This document shows, piece by piece, positions 45,378 through 53,214 of a stretch of DNA of 64,000 nucleotides. Origin of the DNA: Clostridia bacterium (GTDB lineage Bacteria; Bacillota; Clostridia; TANB77; CAG-508); assembly GCA_900754085.1 (NCBI GenBank), contig CAAEBO010000006.1, forward strand, positions 1 through 64,000. Direction: 5' to 3'. The notes beneath the pieces are model-generated. The model ran no database searches. It was not told where the DNA came from and worked only from the letters and a program-made list of their open reading frames with translations. The translations under genes and the position numbers were made by a program. The number at the start of each line of letters is the position of its first letter. Position 1 is the stretch's first letter.

Positions 45378-45986
45378 TTATTTTATAATTCCTCTTTTTA
45401 AAAATTCAATTTCTTTCAAATAGCTTGCTCTTGCTTGTTCTAAATCTTTATGTTTTAAAGAAACAACAATTCTTCTTCTAGTAATAGCAAATAACATTTC
45501 TATTACTAATTTAAATTCTCCTTCATCTTCTACATTTAGTATGTCTTTATTTTTATCATATAAGTTATATAAAGTTTGCTCTAAATTCTTATTAATTTCT
45601 TCTTTTTTTATGAACATAAGATTGTCACTGGTTTTAACATTTTCAAATATTTGCTTAAAAAGTTTATTATTTTTTTTCATTTTTCCTATCTGCATCAAAT
45701 GATCATAAATATTAATGAAAATATTTATAATATTACCATTTTCATTTTCTATCATTTCTAATAATTTATTTTGCATATTACCAATTTTAGCTGACATAAT
45801 ATATTGGAACAAATCTTCTTTATCTTCAAAATATTGGTAAAAGCTTCCTCTTGCTATTTCTGCATCTTCTACAATATTTTTAATAGATGCTTGCTCTATT
45901 GGAACTCTTGCAAATTCTTTATTTGCTGCTTTTAATATTTTATTTTTTTTATCTTCTGGCAAATTAAAAAATGTACTTGTTGGCAT
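45378..45986 (-). CDS. TetR-family transcriptional repressor
   Basis: A 202-residue regulator. The N-terminal HTH runs from about 9 to 56: KKNKILKAANKEFARVPIEQ + ASIKNIVEDAEIARGSFYQY + FEDKEDLF, a good TetR match. The C-terminal helical ligand domain is not recognised. It is the first gene of the operon with the two exporter subunits (18-base spacing). Two TGACAC-type palindromes lie over its promoter, so it most likely represses itself and the exporter until a toxic ligand binds. Confidence 0.93.
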   Translation of the reverse strand: MPTSTFFNLPEDKKNKILKAANKEFARVPIEQASIKNIVEDAEIARGSFYQYFEDKEDLFQYIMSAKIGNMQNKLLEMIENENGNIINIFINIYDHLMQIGKMKKNNKLFKQIFENVKTSDNLMFIKKEEINKNLEQTLYNLYDKNKDILNVEDEGEFKLVIEMLFAITRRRIVVSLKHKDLEQARASYLKEIEFLKRGIIK

Positions 45987-46075
45987 CTTTTCCTCCTTTC
46001 TTAAAATGAATGAATTTTTATATTAGTACACAATTAAAAAGTTTGCATACATTATAATCATATAGTACCAAAAAG

Positions 46076-46119
46076 TGACACTGTATCATAATTATATATG
46101 ACACGGTGTCACACGTCAA
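46076..46119 (-). promoter_or_regulatory. promoter with double TetR operator
   Basis: Minus-strand TTGACG (46119-46114) and TATAAT (46096-46091) with 17-base spacing. Operator 2, the perfect palindrome TGACAC-G-GTGTCA (46099-46111), fills the spacer. Operator 1, TGACAC-T-GTATCA (46076-46088), lies just downstream of the -10, over the start of transcription. The centres are 23 bases apart. Confidence 0.85.
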
Positions 46120-46145
46120 TATAAGTTTTGTAACTTTTATGTGAA

Positions 46146-47444
46146 TTATTTTATATACTCTTTAAATTTATTTCCTCTTTCTTCGAAGTTTTTAAAAAAT
46201 CCATAACTAGCTGCAGCCGGTGAAAGTAAACAAATTGTATTTTTCTTTGTTACTTTCTTTGCCTTTTTTACAGCTTCTTCTAAATTTTTTACCAAATAAC
46301 ATTTTTTATTGTTTTCCATAGTCTGCAATTCTTTATATATTCTTTTCCCTGTATCTGGCATTAAAATAATATTTTCTAAATTTTCTTGCAATAAAATAAA
46401 TTTTTCCAAATTAGAATAGTCTATATTCCTATCCATTCCACCTAAAATTAAAGTGTTTACATTTTTTAAAGCCTTAATTCCTTCTATTGTTGTTTCTCCT
46501 ATTGTAGATATAGAGTCATCATAATACAAAACATCCTCTTTTTTTGTTACAAATTCTAACCTATGTTCTAGTCCAGTAAATTTTTTAAGAGCTTCTTTAA
46601 AATTTTCGTTTGATATATTATATATTTCATTACAAATATAATATGAAACTGCAATATTAAACAAATTATGCTCGCCTACCAAATTTGTTTCATTCTCCAA
46701 AATTTCTATCTTATTGTTAATGGTTTTTATAGTTCTTTTATTTATATAGTCACTAATGCAAATATTATTTGTTATTTTACTGTTTATATATGGTTTGCAA
46801 GTTTCTCCATAAATAAGGATATCGTTATTTTTTTGAAACTTATTAATATTTAATTTTGCATTAATATAATTTTTTAAGCTTTTGTAATGATCTAAATGTT
46901 CTGGAAACAAATTTAAAATTACAGCAATATGTGGTGAATACTTTATAAACTCTAGTTGATGACAACTAAGTTCAAATATTATATTTGTATTTTCATCTAT
47001 TTCATTTATTGCATTAAAACATGGTATACCTATGTTACCTACTAATATAGTATTAGGAAAAAACTGTTTTAAAATTGTGTATGTAAGGCTAGAAGTTGTA
47101 CTTTTTCCTTTTGTTCCTGTTATTCCAATTATTTGCTTTGACAAAATTTTTATAAATTCTTCTGTTTGTGAAGTTAATTTATTTGTATCTATTACATTTT
47201 TATCTACCACAATCCCTGGGCTTTTAAATATTAAGTCATATTCATTTAATTGTTTTTGGCTATTTAATTTTTTTATTCCTTCTATGTTAGCATCTTTTTG
47301 TTCTAAAACAGCTATTTCTTTACAACTAATATTATTGTTCTTTATAAATTGTAATGTAGAAATTCCTTCCTTTCCCAGTCCCCAAATTGCTATTTTTTTA
47401 TTTTCCAAGTCTTTTTTAAATTTATTTATTATGCTATCTTTCAT
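46146..47444 (-). CDS. murD: UDP-MurNAc-L-alanine:glutamate ligase (MurD family)
   Basis: A 432-residue Mur ligase. The N-terminal Rossmann part is AIWGLGKEGISTLQFI, the ATP loop IIGITGTKGKSTTSSL (about 107-122). The catalytic region is FELSCHQLEFIKYSPHIAVI + LNLFPEHLDHYKSLKNYINA, and the C-terminal domain is LYYDDSISTIGETTIEGIKA then LLSPAAASYGFFKNFEERGN. It adds glutamate to UDP-MurNAc-L-Ala. Because the next gene upstream looks like the MurL epimerase (4-base overlap), this may be a MurD2 that uses L-Glu. That is inference. It stands outside any mur/fts cluster. Confidence 0.93.
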   Translation of the reverse strand: MKDSIINKFKKDLENKKIAIWGLGKEGISTLQFIKNNNISCKEIAVLEQKDANIEGIKKLNSQKQLNEYDLIFKSPGIVVDKNVIDTNKLTSQTEEFIKILSKQIIGITGTKGKSTTSSLTYTILKQFFPNTILVGNIGIPCFNAINEIDENTNIIFELSCHQLEFIKYSPHIAVILNLFPEHLDHYKSLKNYINAKLNINKFQKNNDILIYGETCKPYINSKITNNICISDYINKRTIKTINNKIEILENETNLVGEHNLFNIAVSYYICNEIYNISNENFKEALKKFTGLEHRLEFVTKKEDVLYYDDSISTIGETTIEGIKALKNVNTLILGGMDRNIDYSNLEKFILLQENLENIILMPDTGKRIYKELQTMENNKKCYLVKNLEEAVKKAKKVTKKNTICLLSPAAASYGFFKNFEERGNKFKEYIK

Positions 47445-48817
47445 ATTATTTCACTCTTCTTTAACATATTTTTGTAATGTTTTGGTACATTATTTTCTTC
47501 ATTTAAAAAAGTATTATATTTATTTTTTCTATTTTTATATTCTTCATATTTATTAGTAGTTTTATAATATTTATATAATAATGGCAATTCTTCTTTATTC
47601 TCTTCATATTTCTTTATTGTTTCACAAATTGCTGTATTAACTTCATCTCTTGACCCTACACATTCAAATGGCTTGTTTTTTTGAATTCCTGAAAGCATTT
47701 CTAATGTTTCTTTTAAACTTTCTTTTTCTAATAAATCTTCTCCAAATATTTTTATCATATCTCTTCTAGTCATAAATGGAGATAATATTATATATACGAA
47801 TAAACATTTAGCACAATTTGCGCACCAAATATTTTCTTTGCTACCCGCGTTGCAACTTTTAAATATATTATAAAATTTAGGTAGTTTGGCAAAATGTTTG
47901 GCTATTTGATATTCACTCACTGGTCTTAACAAACTAAAATATTTTATATTTTTAAATATATTTTCTTTTACGTATTTATTAAAGTCTTCCTCAAATTCAT
48001 AGCTTTTAGAATATTGATGGTTTACTTCTTCTTCATATATTGTAGACTCATTTGCACTAGCTTCATTAGATAGTACTATGTATTTCCTTTTATTTAAATA
48101 TGCCACTAATAATCCAGAAAAGGCAACTATAGATGAGAAAGGCGTGTGTCCATTTAAAAATCCTTTTGCATTAAGCTCTAGCATGTTTTTGTCTAAAGTT
48201 CTTTTTACATAGCACCTTTTACCAATGTCATAACCTGCGGTTTCTACAGTTTCTTCTGTAGCCCCTCTTGGGTTTATTACATAGCACATATTAGTGTCAA
48301 AATCCTCTTTAATTATATCTAAAGTGACTATGGAATCTTTTCCTCCACCTATTGGCACTAAAGCTCCTTCAAACTCTTCTTCTAGATCTATCTTTTTTAA
48401 TTTTATATTCCCCACTTTAATATTCATAAACTCTTTTATATTCGTTTTTATATTATTTTTATAAAAAAACTCACCCAAACCATAAAAATATAATTTCTTC
48501 CACCATTCAATTTGATTATCACTTAAACAAACATTTTTTATAGTTACCAATGGTGAACAAGTAATTTTCCAATAACTTACTAGCTCTGCCATTCCTAAAT
48601 TAAATACCATATTCTCTATTAATTTTTTATTTTCTTCATTTCCAATATTATTAAAAATAGATATATTTTTCTTTGGAATACACCAAGTAGGATGAAATTT
48701 AGAAAGATTCTTAATTTCAAACTCATAACTTATTTTATACTCATCACTATTTTCTTCCACCTTATACCAATTATATGAAAATTCAGGATACATACTTCTT
48801 AGCTCTTCAAAATTCAT
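47441..48817 (-). CDS. murL: probable UDP-MurNAc-L-Ala-L-Glu epimerase (MurL-type)
   Basis: A 458-residue cytoplasmic protein. It has a PP-loop-like motif VPIGGGKDSIVTLDII (GGGKDS at 157-162), NGHTPFSSIVAFSGLLVAYL (222-241), YIVLSNEASANESTIYEEE (246-264), and a Cys cluster with Cys322 and CANCAKC at 332-338. This pattern and length match my recollection of MurL, which inverts the terminal L-Glu of UDP-MurNAc-L-Ala-L-Glu. MurL works with MurD2, first described in Xanthomonas, and replaces glutamate racemase. The 4-base overlap with murD strongly supports the call. The alternative is an unrelated PP-loop enzyme. Confidence 0.75.
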   Translation of the reverse strand: MNFEELRSMYPEFSYNWYKVEENSDEYKISYEFEIKNLSKFHPTWCIPKKNISIFNNIGNEENKKLIENMVFNLGMAELVSYWKITCSPLVTIKNVCLSDNQIEWWKKLYFYGLGEFFYKNNIKTNIKEFMNIKVGNIKLKKIDLEEEFEGALVPIGGGKDSIVTLDIIKEDFDTNMCYVINPRGATEETVETAGYDIGKRCYVKRTLDKNMLELNAKGFLNGHTPFSSIVAFSGLLVAYLNKRKYIVLSNEASANESTIYEEEVNHQYSKSYEFEEDFNKYVKENIFKNIKYFSLLRPVSEYQIAKHFAKLPKFYNIFKSCNAGSKENIWCANCAKCLFVYIILSPFMTRRDMIKIFGEDLLEKESLKETLEMLSGIQKNKPFECVGSRDEVNTAICETIKKYEENKEELPLLYKYYKTTNKYEEYKNRKNKYNTFLNEENNVPKHYKNMLKKSEII

Positions 48818-48835
48818 GGCATTTCTCCTATCTTA

Positions 48836-48864
48836 GGGATTTTGGGGACGGTCCTTAAAATCCC
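48836..48864. repeat. 29-bp palindromic intergenic repeat, copy B
   Basis: GGGATTTTGGGGACGGTCC then TTAAAATCCC. Its reverse complement equals copy A (25336-25364) at all 29 positions. It lies between tyrS and the murL gene, 18 bases before the murL start. Confidence 0.85.
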
Positions 48865-48923
48865 TATTTTCTTTTTACTAATGTATTATATTTTAATTAG
48901 ATAATAAAAGCAACTATTTAATA

Positions 48924-50081
48924 TTATACTATTTTTATAAATTTATTTTTACCGAATTGTACAATTTTTTCTTTTGGATTAAGCATTTCATTTATATTCT
49001 CTACTACATTTCCATCTATTTTTACGCCTTTTCCTAATACCATTCTTTTCGCTTCACTTTTTGAATTTGCAAAATTTACATCTACAAGTAAGTTGCAAAT
49101 ATTTATTTCTCCATCACCATTATATTTGTGCTCTTTTATATTTGTTGGTATTTCTCCTTTTGCTACTTTATTATATCTTTCTTCTGCTATTGCAATTTTG
49201 TCTTCCCCATGGTACATTCTTATAATTTCTTCTGCATATTTTTTGTGTGCTTTTACGATATCTTCTTTTATTAGAATTTCCGCTTCTTCACTTTCTATAT
49301 CTGTTGTTAATCTAAAATAATCCATTAAAACATTATCTGGAATTTTCATTGCTTTTTCATACATTATCTCTGGGCTTTCGTCGATACCAATATAATTATC
49401 TAAAGATTTACTCATTTTTTCTTTTCCATCTAAACCTACTAATAGTGGAAATGTTAAAACAACTTGCCTTTCTTGACCATAATCTTTTTGAAGTTCTCTT
49501 CCTACTAAAAGATTAAACGTTTGGTCTGTACCACCAATTTCTATGTCTGCATTTAGTGCAACAGAATCATATCCTTGCATTAATGGATATATAAGTTCAT
49601 GCATAGAAAGAGGTAAATTATTTTCATATCTATTTTTAAAATCATCTCTTTCTAATATTCGTGCAACTGTATATTTACTTGTTAACTCTATTATATCTTT
49701 AAAGTTCATTTTAGATAGCCACTCCGAATTGTATGCAATTCTAGTTTTTTCTTTGTCTAATATTTTAGTTACTTGTTTTAAATATGTCTCTCCAGATAAT
49801 CTTGTTTGTTCGAATGTTAATGCTTGTCTAGTTTTGCTTTTACCAGATGGATCCCCAATCATACCTGTAAAATCACCTATAACAAAAACTACTTCATGCC
49901 CCATTTCTTGAAATGTTTTTAAAGCCCTTAAAACCACAGTATGACCTAAATGTAGATCTGGTCTTGAAGGATCTGCTCCAAGTTTTATTGTAAGTTTTTT
50001 CCCACTTTCTAATTTTTTATTTAGTTCCTCTTCTGAAAATATATCTACTGCTTTTCTTTTAATTAAATCAATTTTATTCAT
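48924..50081 (-). CDS. tyrS: tyrosyl-tRNA synthetase
   Basis: A 385-residue class I synthetase. KLGADPSRPDLHLGHTVVLR contains the HIGH-like HLGH. Tyr-binding residues are in MQGYDSVALNADIEIGGTDQ, and the KMSKS motif is in GLDGKEKMSKSLDNYIG. The S4-like C-terminal domain is ICNLLVDVNFANSKSEAKRM + VLGKGVKIDGNVV. It resembles the TyrZ/TyrS2 type. The ATG at 50081 is chosen for its spacing from AAGGGTG; a GTG three codons earlier is inside the ribosome site. A T-box leader precedes it. Confidence 0.97.
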   Translation of the reverse strand: MNKIDLIKRKAVDIFSEEELNKKLESGKKLTIKLGADPSRPDLHLGHTVVLRALKTFQEMGHEVVFVIGDFTGMIGDPSGKSKTRQALTFEQTRLSGETYLKQVTKILDKEKTRIAYNSEWLSKMNFKDIIELTSKYTVARILERDDFKNRYENNLPLSMHELIYPLMQGYDSVALNADIEIGGTDQTFNLLVGRELQKDYGQERQVVLTFPLLVGLDGKEKMSKSLDNYIGIDESPEIMYEKAMKIPDNVLMDYFRLTTDIESEEAEILIKEDIVKAHKKYAEEIIRMYHGEDKIAIAEERYNKVAKGEIPTNIKEHKYNGDGEINICNLLVDVNFANSKSEAKRMVLGKGVKIDGNVVENINEMLNPKEKIVQFGKNKFIKIV

Positions 50082-50128
50082 ATACCTCACCCTTCTTTTC
50101 TTTAAATTGTATAACTTTTATAAATTGC

Positions 50129-50349
50129 AAAAGACACACCTTCCTTAAAGGACGATGTGTCTTCGTGGTACCACCTTTATTTACAATTTATAATTGCCTT
50201 ATTTTAACTTGTCGTAGCTACACGTTAGTTACTATAAGAATTGTAATTCGTAATTTATATTCTAGCAATTTTCACCATACATTGCCTCTCTACTAGTAAC
50301 TATAAATTACTACTAAGTTTTCTTTTTAAAACATAACTAAATTCAATTG
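50129..50349 (-). promoter_or_regulatory. tyrosine T-box leader of tyrS
   Basis: About 220 nt of leader end in the T-box antiterminator core GGTGGTACCACG (50175-50164). It is followed by a competing terminator hairpin whose arms GACACATCGTCC and GGAAGGTGTGTC lie at 50163-50129, ending in TTTT. A TAC that could be the Tyr specifier occurs in the stem I region (AAATTACGAA). Uncharged tRNA-Tyr should stabilise the antiterminator and switch tyrS on. Confidence 0.9.
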
Positions 50350-50355
50350 CTTATT

Positions 50356-50384
50356 ATTATACTCGATTTTTTTATAATTTGCAA
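50356..50384 (-). promoter_or_regulatory. promoter of the tyrS T-box transcript
   Basis: Minus-strand TTGCAA (50384-50379) and TATAAT (50361-50356) with 17-base spacing. Confidence 0.7.
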
Positions 50385-50420
50385 CTTAGTATCTTATAAA
50401 TTCTAGCATACCTCATATTT

Positions 50421-50855
50421 TTATAAGAATTTTTTTAATTGTTCTACATTATTTTCCTGAAATGTTACAAAATTATTTAATAAATCTTTTACATCTTTGT
50501 TTATTTGACAAGTTTCGTTATTAATTAATTTTCTACCTTCTATAATTCCCATTGTCGTACCTTGTATCATAATTTCTGCTATATGTGATGGTGTTTTGTC
50601 TGCTATTGTATTCATTTGAACTCCAGTCCACCCCATTACTTTATCCATGATATTTTTATCTTCTGGTATTTCTCCATAATTTTCATATAATTTATTAACC
50701 CTATCCATTACTTGACCATATTGTGTATATTGAAAACTTAAATTGTCTTTTAATTCATTATCGTCTATCTTTTCTGAAACAAACGATATTGAATCCATTC
50801 CCATTTTAGTCGCTTTATGAATTTGATTTAATATCTTTAAATTTTTTTCTTCCAT
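50421..50855 (-). CDS. ferritin-like helical protein of unknown role
   Basis: A 144-residue, all-helical soluble protein. Motifs HKATKMGMDSISFV, MDKVMGWTGVQMNTIADKTP + SHIAEMI-like (SHIAEIMIQGTTMGIIEGRK) are familiar from many small clostridial proteins of the DUF2383/ferritin-like type. No clear di-iron ExxH pairs are seen, so metal binding is unsure. The start has GGAGG (AAAGGAGGCTAAA). It stands alone between tyrS and a kinase gene. The biological role is unknown. Confidence 0.55.
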   Translation of the reverse strand: MEEKNLKILNQIHKATKMGMDSISFVSEKIDDNELKDNLSFQYTQYGQVMDRVNKLYENYGEIPEDKNIMDKVMGWTGVQMNTIADKTPSHIAEIMIQGTTMGIIEGRKLINNETCQINKDVKDLLNNFVTFQENNVEQLKKFL

Positions 50856-50980
50856 TTTAGCCTCCTTTTTTATAATAGAAACATCCCTAAATATAGTTAT
50901 TTCTATTTCATTTTATTTTTATTCTTTTTAATATAAAAAATCTCAAATTTTAAAGAATTTTTCTGTATAGTTATTGAACA

Positions 50981-51016
50981 GAAAAAACGGTGCAATTTAT
51001 TCAAATTACACCGTTT
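50981..51016 (-). terminator. terminator of the 51026 kinase gene
   Basis: 14-bp stem (AAACGGTGCAATTT at 50985-50998 and AAATTACACCGTTT at 51003-51016, one mismatch) with a 4-base loop. On the minus strand it is followed by a T run. It begins 9 bases after the gene stop. Confidence 0.88.
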
Positions 51017-51025
51017 AATGAAAGA

Positions 51026-51643
51026 TTACTGTTCTTTACAGATGCTTATATTGTCCTTTACAATATAAACATCATCAAACCCAGTAAAGTATTTTGTAAC
51101 TCGTTGAAGTTGTAGTTGCAAATACTCATATGTATCCTGAATTATTTTAGTTCTGATTTGTGAGTCACCTCTTCTTATAGATCTCAAAACAGTTTCCACT
51201 ATTTCTACTTCCAAAATAATTAGTATAGAGTGATCGTATTTTCCCTCTAGTCCTAATAAAATTTTTTCTCTATCTTTTGGGAAAATAGCTAAGTCATCCC
51301 ATACTACAATTCCATTACTGTTTAGTACTACTTCTGCTTGTTTTAAAGCTTTTTCAAAACTTCGTTTTTCTGCTAAGTCTTCTTGTTCAATTGTTAAAAC
51401 CTCATCTTCTATAAGCTTTAACGCTTCTTCTTCGAAAATTTTGTCAGCTTCTATATGCGCAGAATTTATAAACTCTTTGCATATTATATTCGCCATAGTA
51501 CTCTTGCCAGCTGCTGGCGTCCCACATAATATAACTAATGACTTGTTTGGTATCTTAATTTCATTTTTTATAAAATACCGAGTCCTTTTTTGAGGCAACT
51601 TTGTTGCTTGTTCTAAATTTTCTGTTAATATTTCTGCTATCAT
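51026..51643 (-). CDS. P-loop kinase-like protein
   Basis: A 205-residue protein with Walker A LVILCGTPAAGKSTMANIIC (residues 36-55), AHIEADKIFEEEALKL as a substrate/metal loop, and GIVVWDDLAIFPKDREKI as a Walker B-like region (about 115-132). RSIRRGDSQIRTKI supplies possible phosphate-binding Arg residues. The first 35 residues are an extra N-terminal arm. It resembles zeta-toxin/AAA_33 kinases, but no antitoxin is adjacent. It has its own promoter, a GGAGG site and a terminator. Codon use is richer in G and C than neighbours. Confidence 0.65.
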   Translation of the reverse strand: MIAEILTENLEQATKLPQKRTRYFIKNEIKIPNKSLVILCGTPAAGKSTMANIICKEFINSAHIEADKIFEEEALKLIEDEVLTIEQEDLAEKRSFEKALKQAEVVLNSNGIVVWDDLAIFPKDREKILLGLEGKYDHSILIILEVEIVETVLRSIRRGDSQIRTKIIQDTYEYLQLQLQRVTKYFTGFDDVYIVKDNISICKEQ

Positions 51644-51704
51644 ATTGCTTTCCTCCTAATTCATTTTAACAGTATTTGCTGATTTTCAAAAAATCCTATA
51701 ATAT

Positions 51705-51733
51705 ATTTTACCAAATTATGTTACCTTAGTCAA
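51705..51733 (-). promoter_or_regulatory. promoter of the 51026 kinase gene
   Basis: Minus-strand TTGACT (51733-51728) and TAAAAT (51710-51705) with 17-base spacing, about 60 bases before the ATG. Confidence 0.65.
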
Positions 51734-51840
51734 ATTATATAAACTTCCATGGTTGTTTTTTCTTATTCCAGCTTTTCTTCTTTATCCTAGCACTATCATA
51801 AATTAATTAACATTTTGTATTTTCTTTTTTGCAGAGAAAT

Positions 51841-51880
51841 ATCCCTAAAATATGTTTTATTTACCACATATTTTAGGGAT
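51841..51880 (-). terminator. terminator of the 73-residue orphan gene
   Basis: Perfect 14-bp stem ATCCCTAAAATATG (51841-51854) and its complement (51867-51880) with a 12-base loop. The T tract after it on the minus strand is short. It begins 7 bases after the gene stop. Confidence 0.65.
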
Positions 51881-51887
51881 AGAGGAA

Positions 51888-52109
51888 TTAATCTAGAATT
51901 GCACGCACGCTAGACATTTTGGTGATTTTGAGCTTTAACACTTTTGCAATGATTTCTACCTCTCTTTCAGAGATATAATTTGGAAAATATAACTGTACTT
52001 CTCCTCTTTTATACCTCGACTCGAAGTTAGAATTTCCCATTACCTGCTTCGTCACCTTCCGTGCCTGATTTAAAGATGTTTTTTTGCCTCTGATAAATAT
52101 TTGTTTCAT
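51888..52109 (-). CDS. small orphan protein
   Basis: A 73-residue basic protein: MKQIFIRGKKTSLNQARKVT then EVQLYFPNYISEREVEIIAK. A beta strand followed by a helical end is plausible. No family is recognised. It has a strong promoter, a GGAGG ribosome site (CAAGGAGGAATAGCC) and a terminator of its own. Its codons contain more C and G (GCACGCACGC on the plus strand) than nearby genes, like the other small independent units in this window. It is transcribed away from the radical SAM gene. Confidence 0.5.
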   Translation of the reverse strand: MKQIFIRGKKTSLNQARKVTKQVMGNSNFESRYKRGEVQLYFPNYISEREVEIIAKVLKLKITKMSSVRAILD

Positions 52110-52151
52110 AGGCTATTCCTCCTTGAGAATATTATTGTGATTCATAATTTA

Positions 52152-52181
52152 ATTATACCCTCTTTTTATTATTTATGTCAA
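52152..52181 (-). promoter_or_regulatory. promoter of the 73-residue orphan gene
   Basis: Minus-strand TTGACA (52181-52176) and TATAAT (52157-52152), both exact consensus, with 18-base spacing. It lies back to back with the plus-strand promoter at 52197. Confidence 0.75.
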
Positions 52182-52196
52182 TTCAAATGTCGAAAT

Positions 52197-52225
52197 TTGT
52201 ATATTTTTGTATATTTTGATATAAT
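52197..52225 (+). promoter_or_regulatory. promoter of the radical SAM gene
   Basis: TTGTAT (52197-52202) and TATAAT (52220-52225) with 17-base spacing. The gene's ATG is only 10 bases after the -10, so the mRNA leader would be about 3 bases or none. Confidence 0.75.
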
Positions 52226-52234
52226 ATTTTTATT

Positions 52235-53152
52235 ATGGAAAATATTATAAGGTATAATCATTTAAATGAATATTATAAAAATAAATTTGGTGAAAGAACA
52301 CTAAAAATATGTATAGATGCAGGTTTTACTTGTCCTAATCGTGATGGCTCTTTAAGTAATCTTGGTTGTATCTTTTGTAGTCAAGATGGATCTGGTGACT
52401 TAATAAAATATTCTGCATTATCTATTTCAAATCAAGTGCAAAACTTTTTAAATAGTTATCGTGGCTTGCGTGCTAATAAATTTATTGCTTATTTTCAAAA
52501 TTTTACAAACACATATGACTCTTTGTCAAATTTAAAAAAGAAATATGATTCTGCGTTAATTTGTGACAAAATAGTTGGTCTTTCTGTCGCTACAAGACCA
52601 GATTGTATAACAGAAGATATTGTAAAACTCCTTGCATCATATTCTGACAAATACAGTGTGTCTGTAGAATTAGGTTTACAAACTGCAAATGAGAATATTG
52701 GTCAAATAATTAATCGTTGTTATACGAATACCGATTTTACTAATGCAGTTTCTCTTTTAAGAAAATATAATATAGAAGTAATTACTCACATTATGGTTGG
52801 TCTACCTACTGAAAGCTTTAATGATATAAAAAATACTGTCAATTTCGTAAATTCACATGATATCCAAGGGTTAAAGGTTCATTCAACTTATATTGTAAAA
52901 AATACACTTCTGGCAAATATGTATTTTAATAACGAATATACTCCAATTACTTTAGATTATTATTTAAATAATCTTTCATATATAATAACTCATTTAAATC
53001 CAAACATAATAATACATCGAATTTCTGGTGATGCTCCTAAAGACTTGCTTATAGCTCCAGAATGGAACTTGCATAAAAAGTGGATTTTAAATGGTTTTGA
53101 AAAAAAATTAAAAGCTGAAAATCTATGGCAAGGAAAATTTTATGAGGCATAA
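52235..53152 (+). CDS. TIGR01212-family (YhcC-like) radical SAM protein
   Basis: A 305-residue radical SAM enzyme. The [4Fe-4S] cysteines are Cys33, Cys45 and Cys48 in FTCPNRDGSLSNLGCIFCSQ, with an unusually wide first spacing that defines this family. FIAYFQNFTNTYDS, VGLSVATRPDCITEDIV and VSVELGLQTANENIGQIINR + CYTNTDF follow. It probably acts on RNA or another macromolecule; the role is not established here. No ribosome site precedes the ATG, and the promoter is immediately upstream. A terminator overlaps its stop. Confidence 0.9.
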   Translation: MENIIRYNHLNEYYKNKFGERTLKICIDAGFTCPNRDGSLSNLGCIFCSQDGSGDLIKYSALSISNQVQNFLNSYRGLRANKFIAYFQNFTNTYDSLSNLKKKYDSALICDKIVGLSVATRPDCITEDIVKLLASYSDKYSVSVELGLQTANENIGQIINRCYTNTDFTNAVSLLRKYNIEVITHIMVGLPTESFNDIKNTVNFVNSHDIQGLKVHSTYIVKNTLLANMYFNNEYTPITLDYYLNNLSYIITHLNPNIIIHRISGDAPKDLLIAPEWNLHKKWILNGFEKKLKAENLWQGKFYEA

Positions 53153-53168
53153 ATTAATTATGCCTCAT
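53142..53168 (+). terminator. terminator overlapping the radical SAM stop codon
   Basis: 11-bp stem (ATGAGGCATAA at 53142-53152 and its complement at 53158-53168) with a 5-base loop, followed by TTGATACTTTTT. The TAA stop is inside the left arm. Confidence 0.75.
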
Positions 53169-53214
53169 TTGATACTTTTTACTTATGTCATTAATTTTCT
53201 ATATATAAAATTAA

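Noticed and set aside
52110..52234. Divergent promoter region as an operator for a shared regulator
   Set aside because: Two back-to-back promoters are clear, but no palindrome or repeated motif beyond AT-rich sequence was found.
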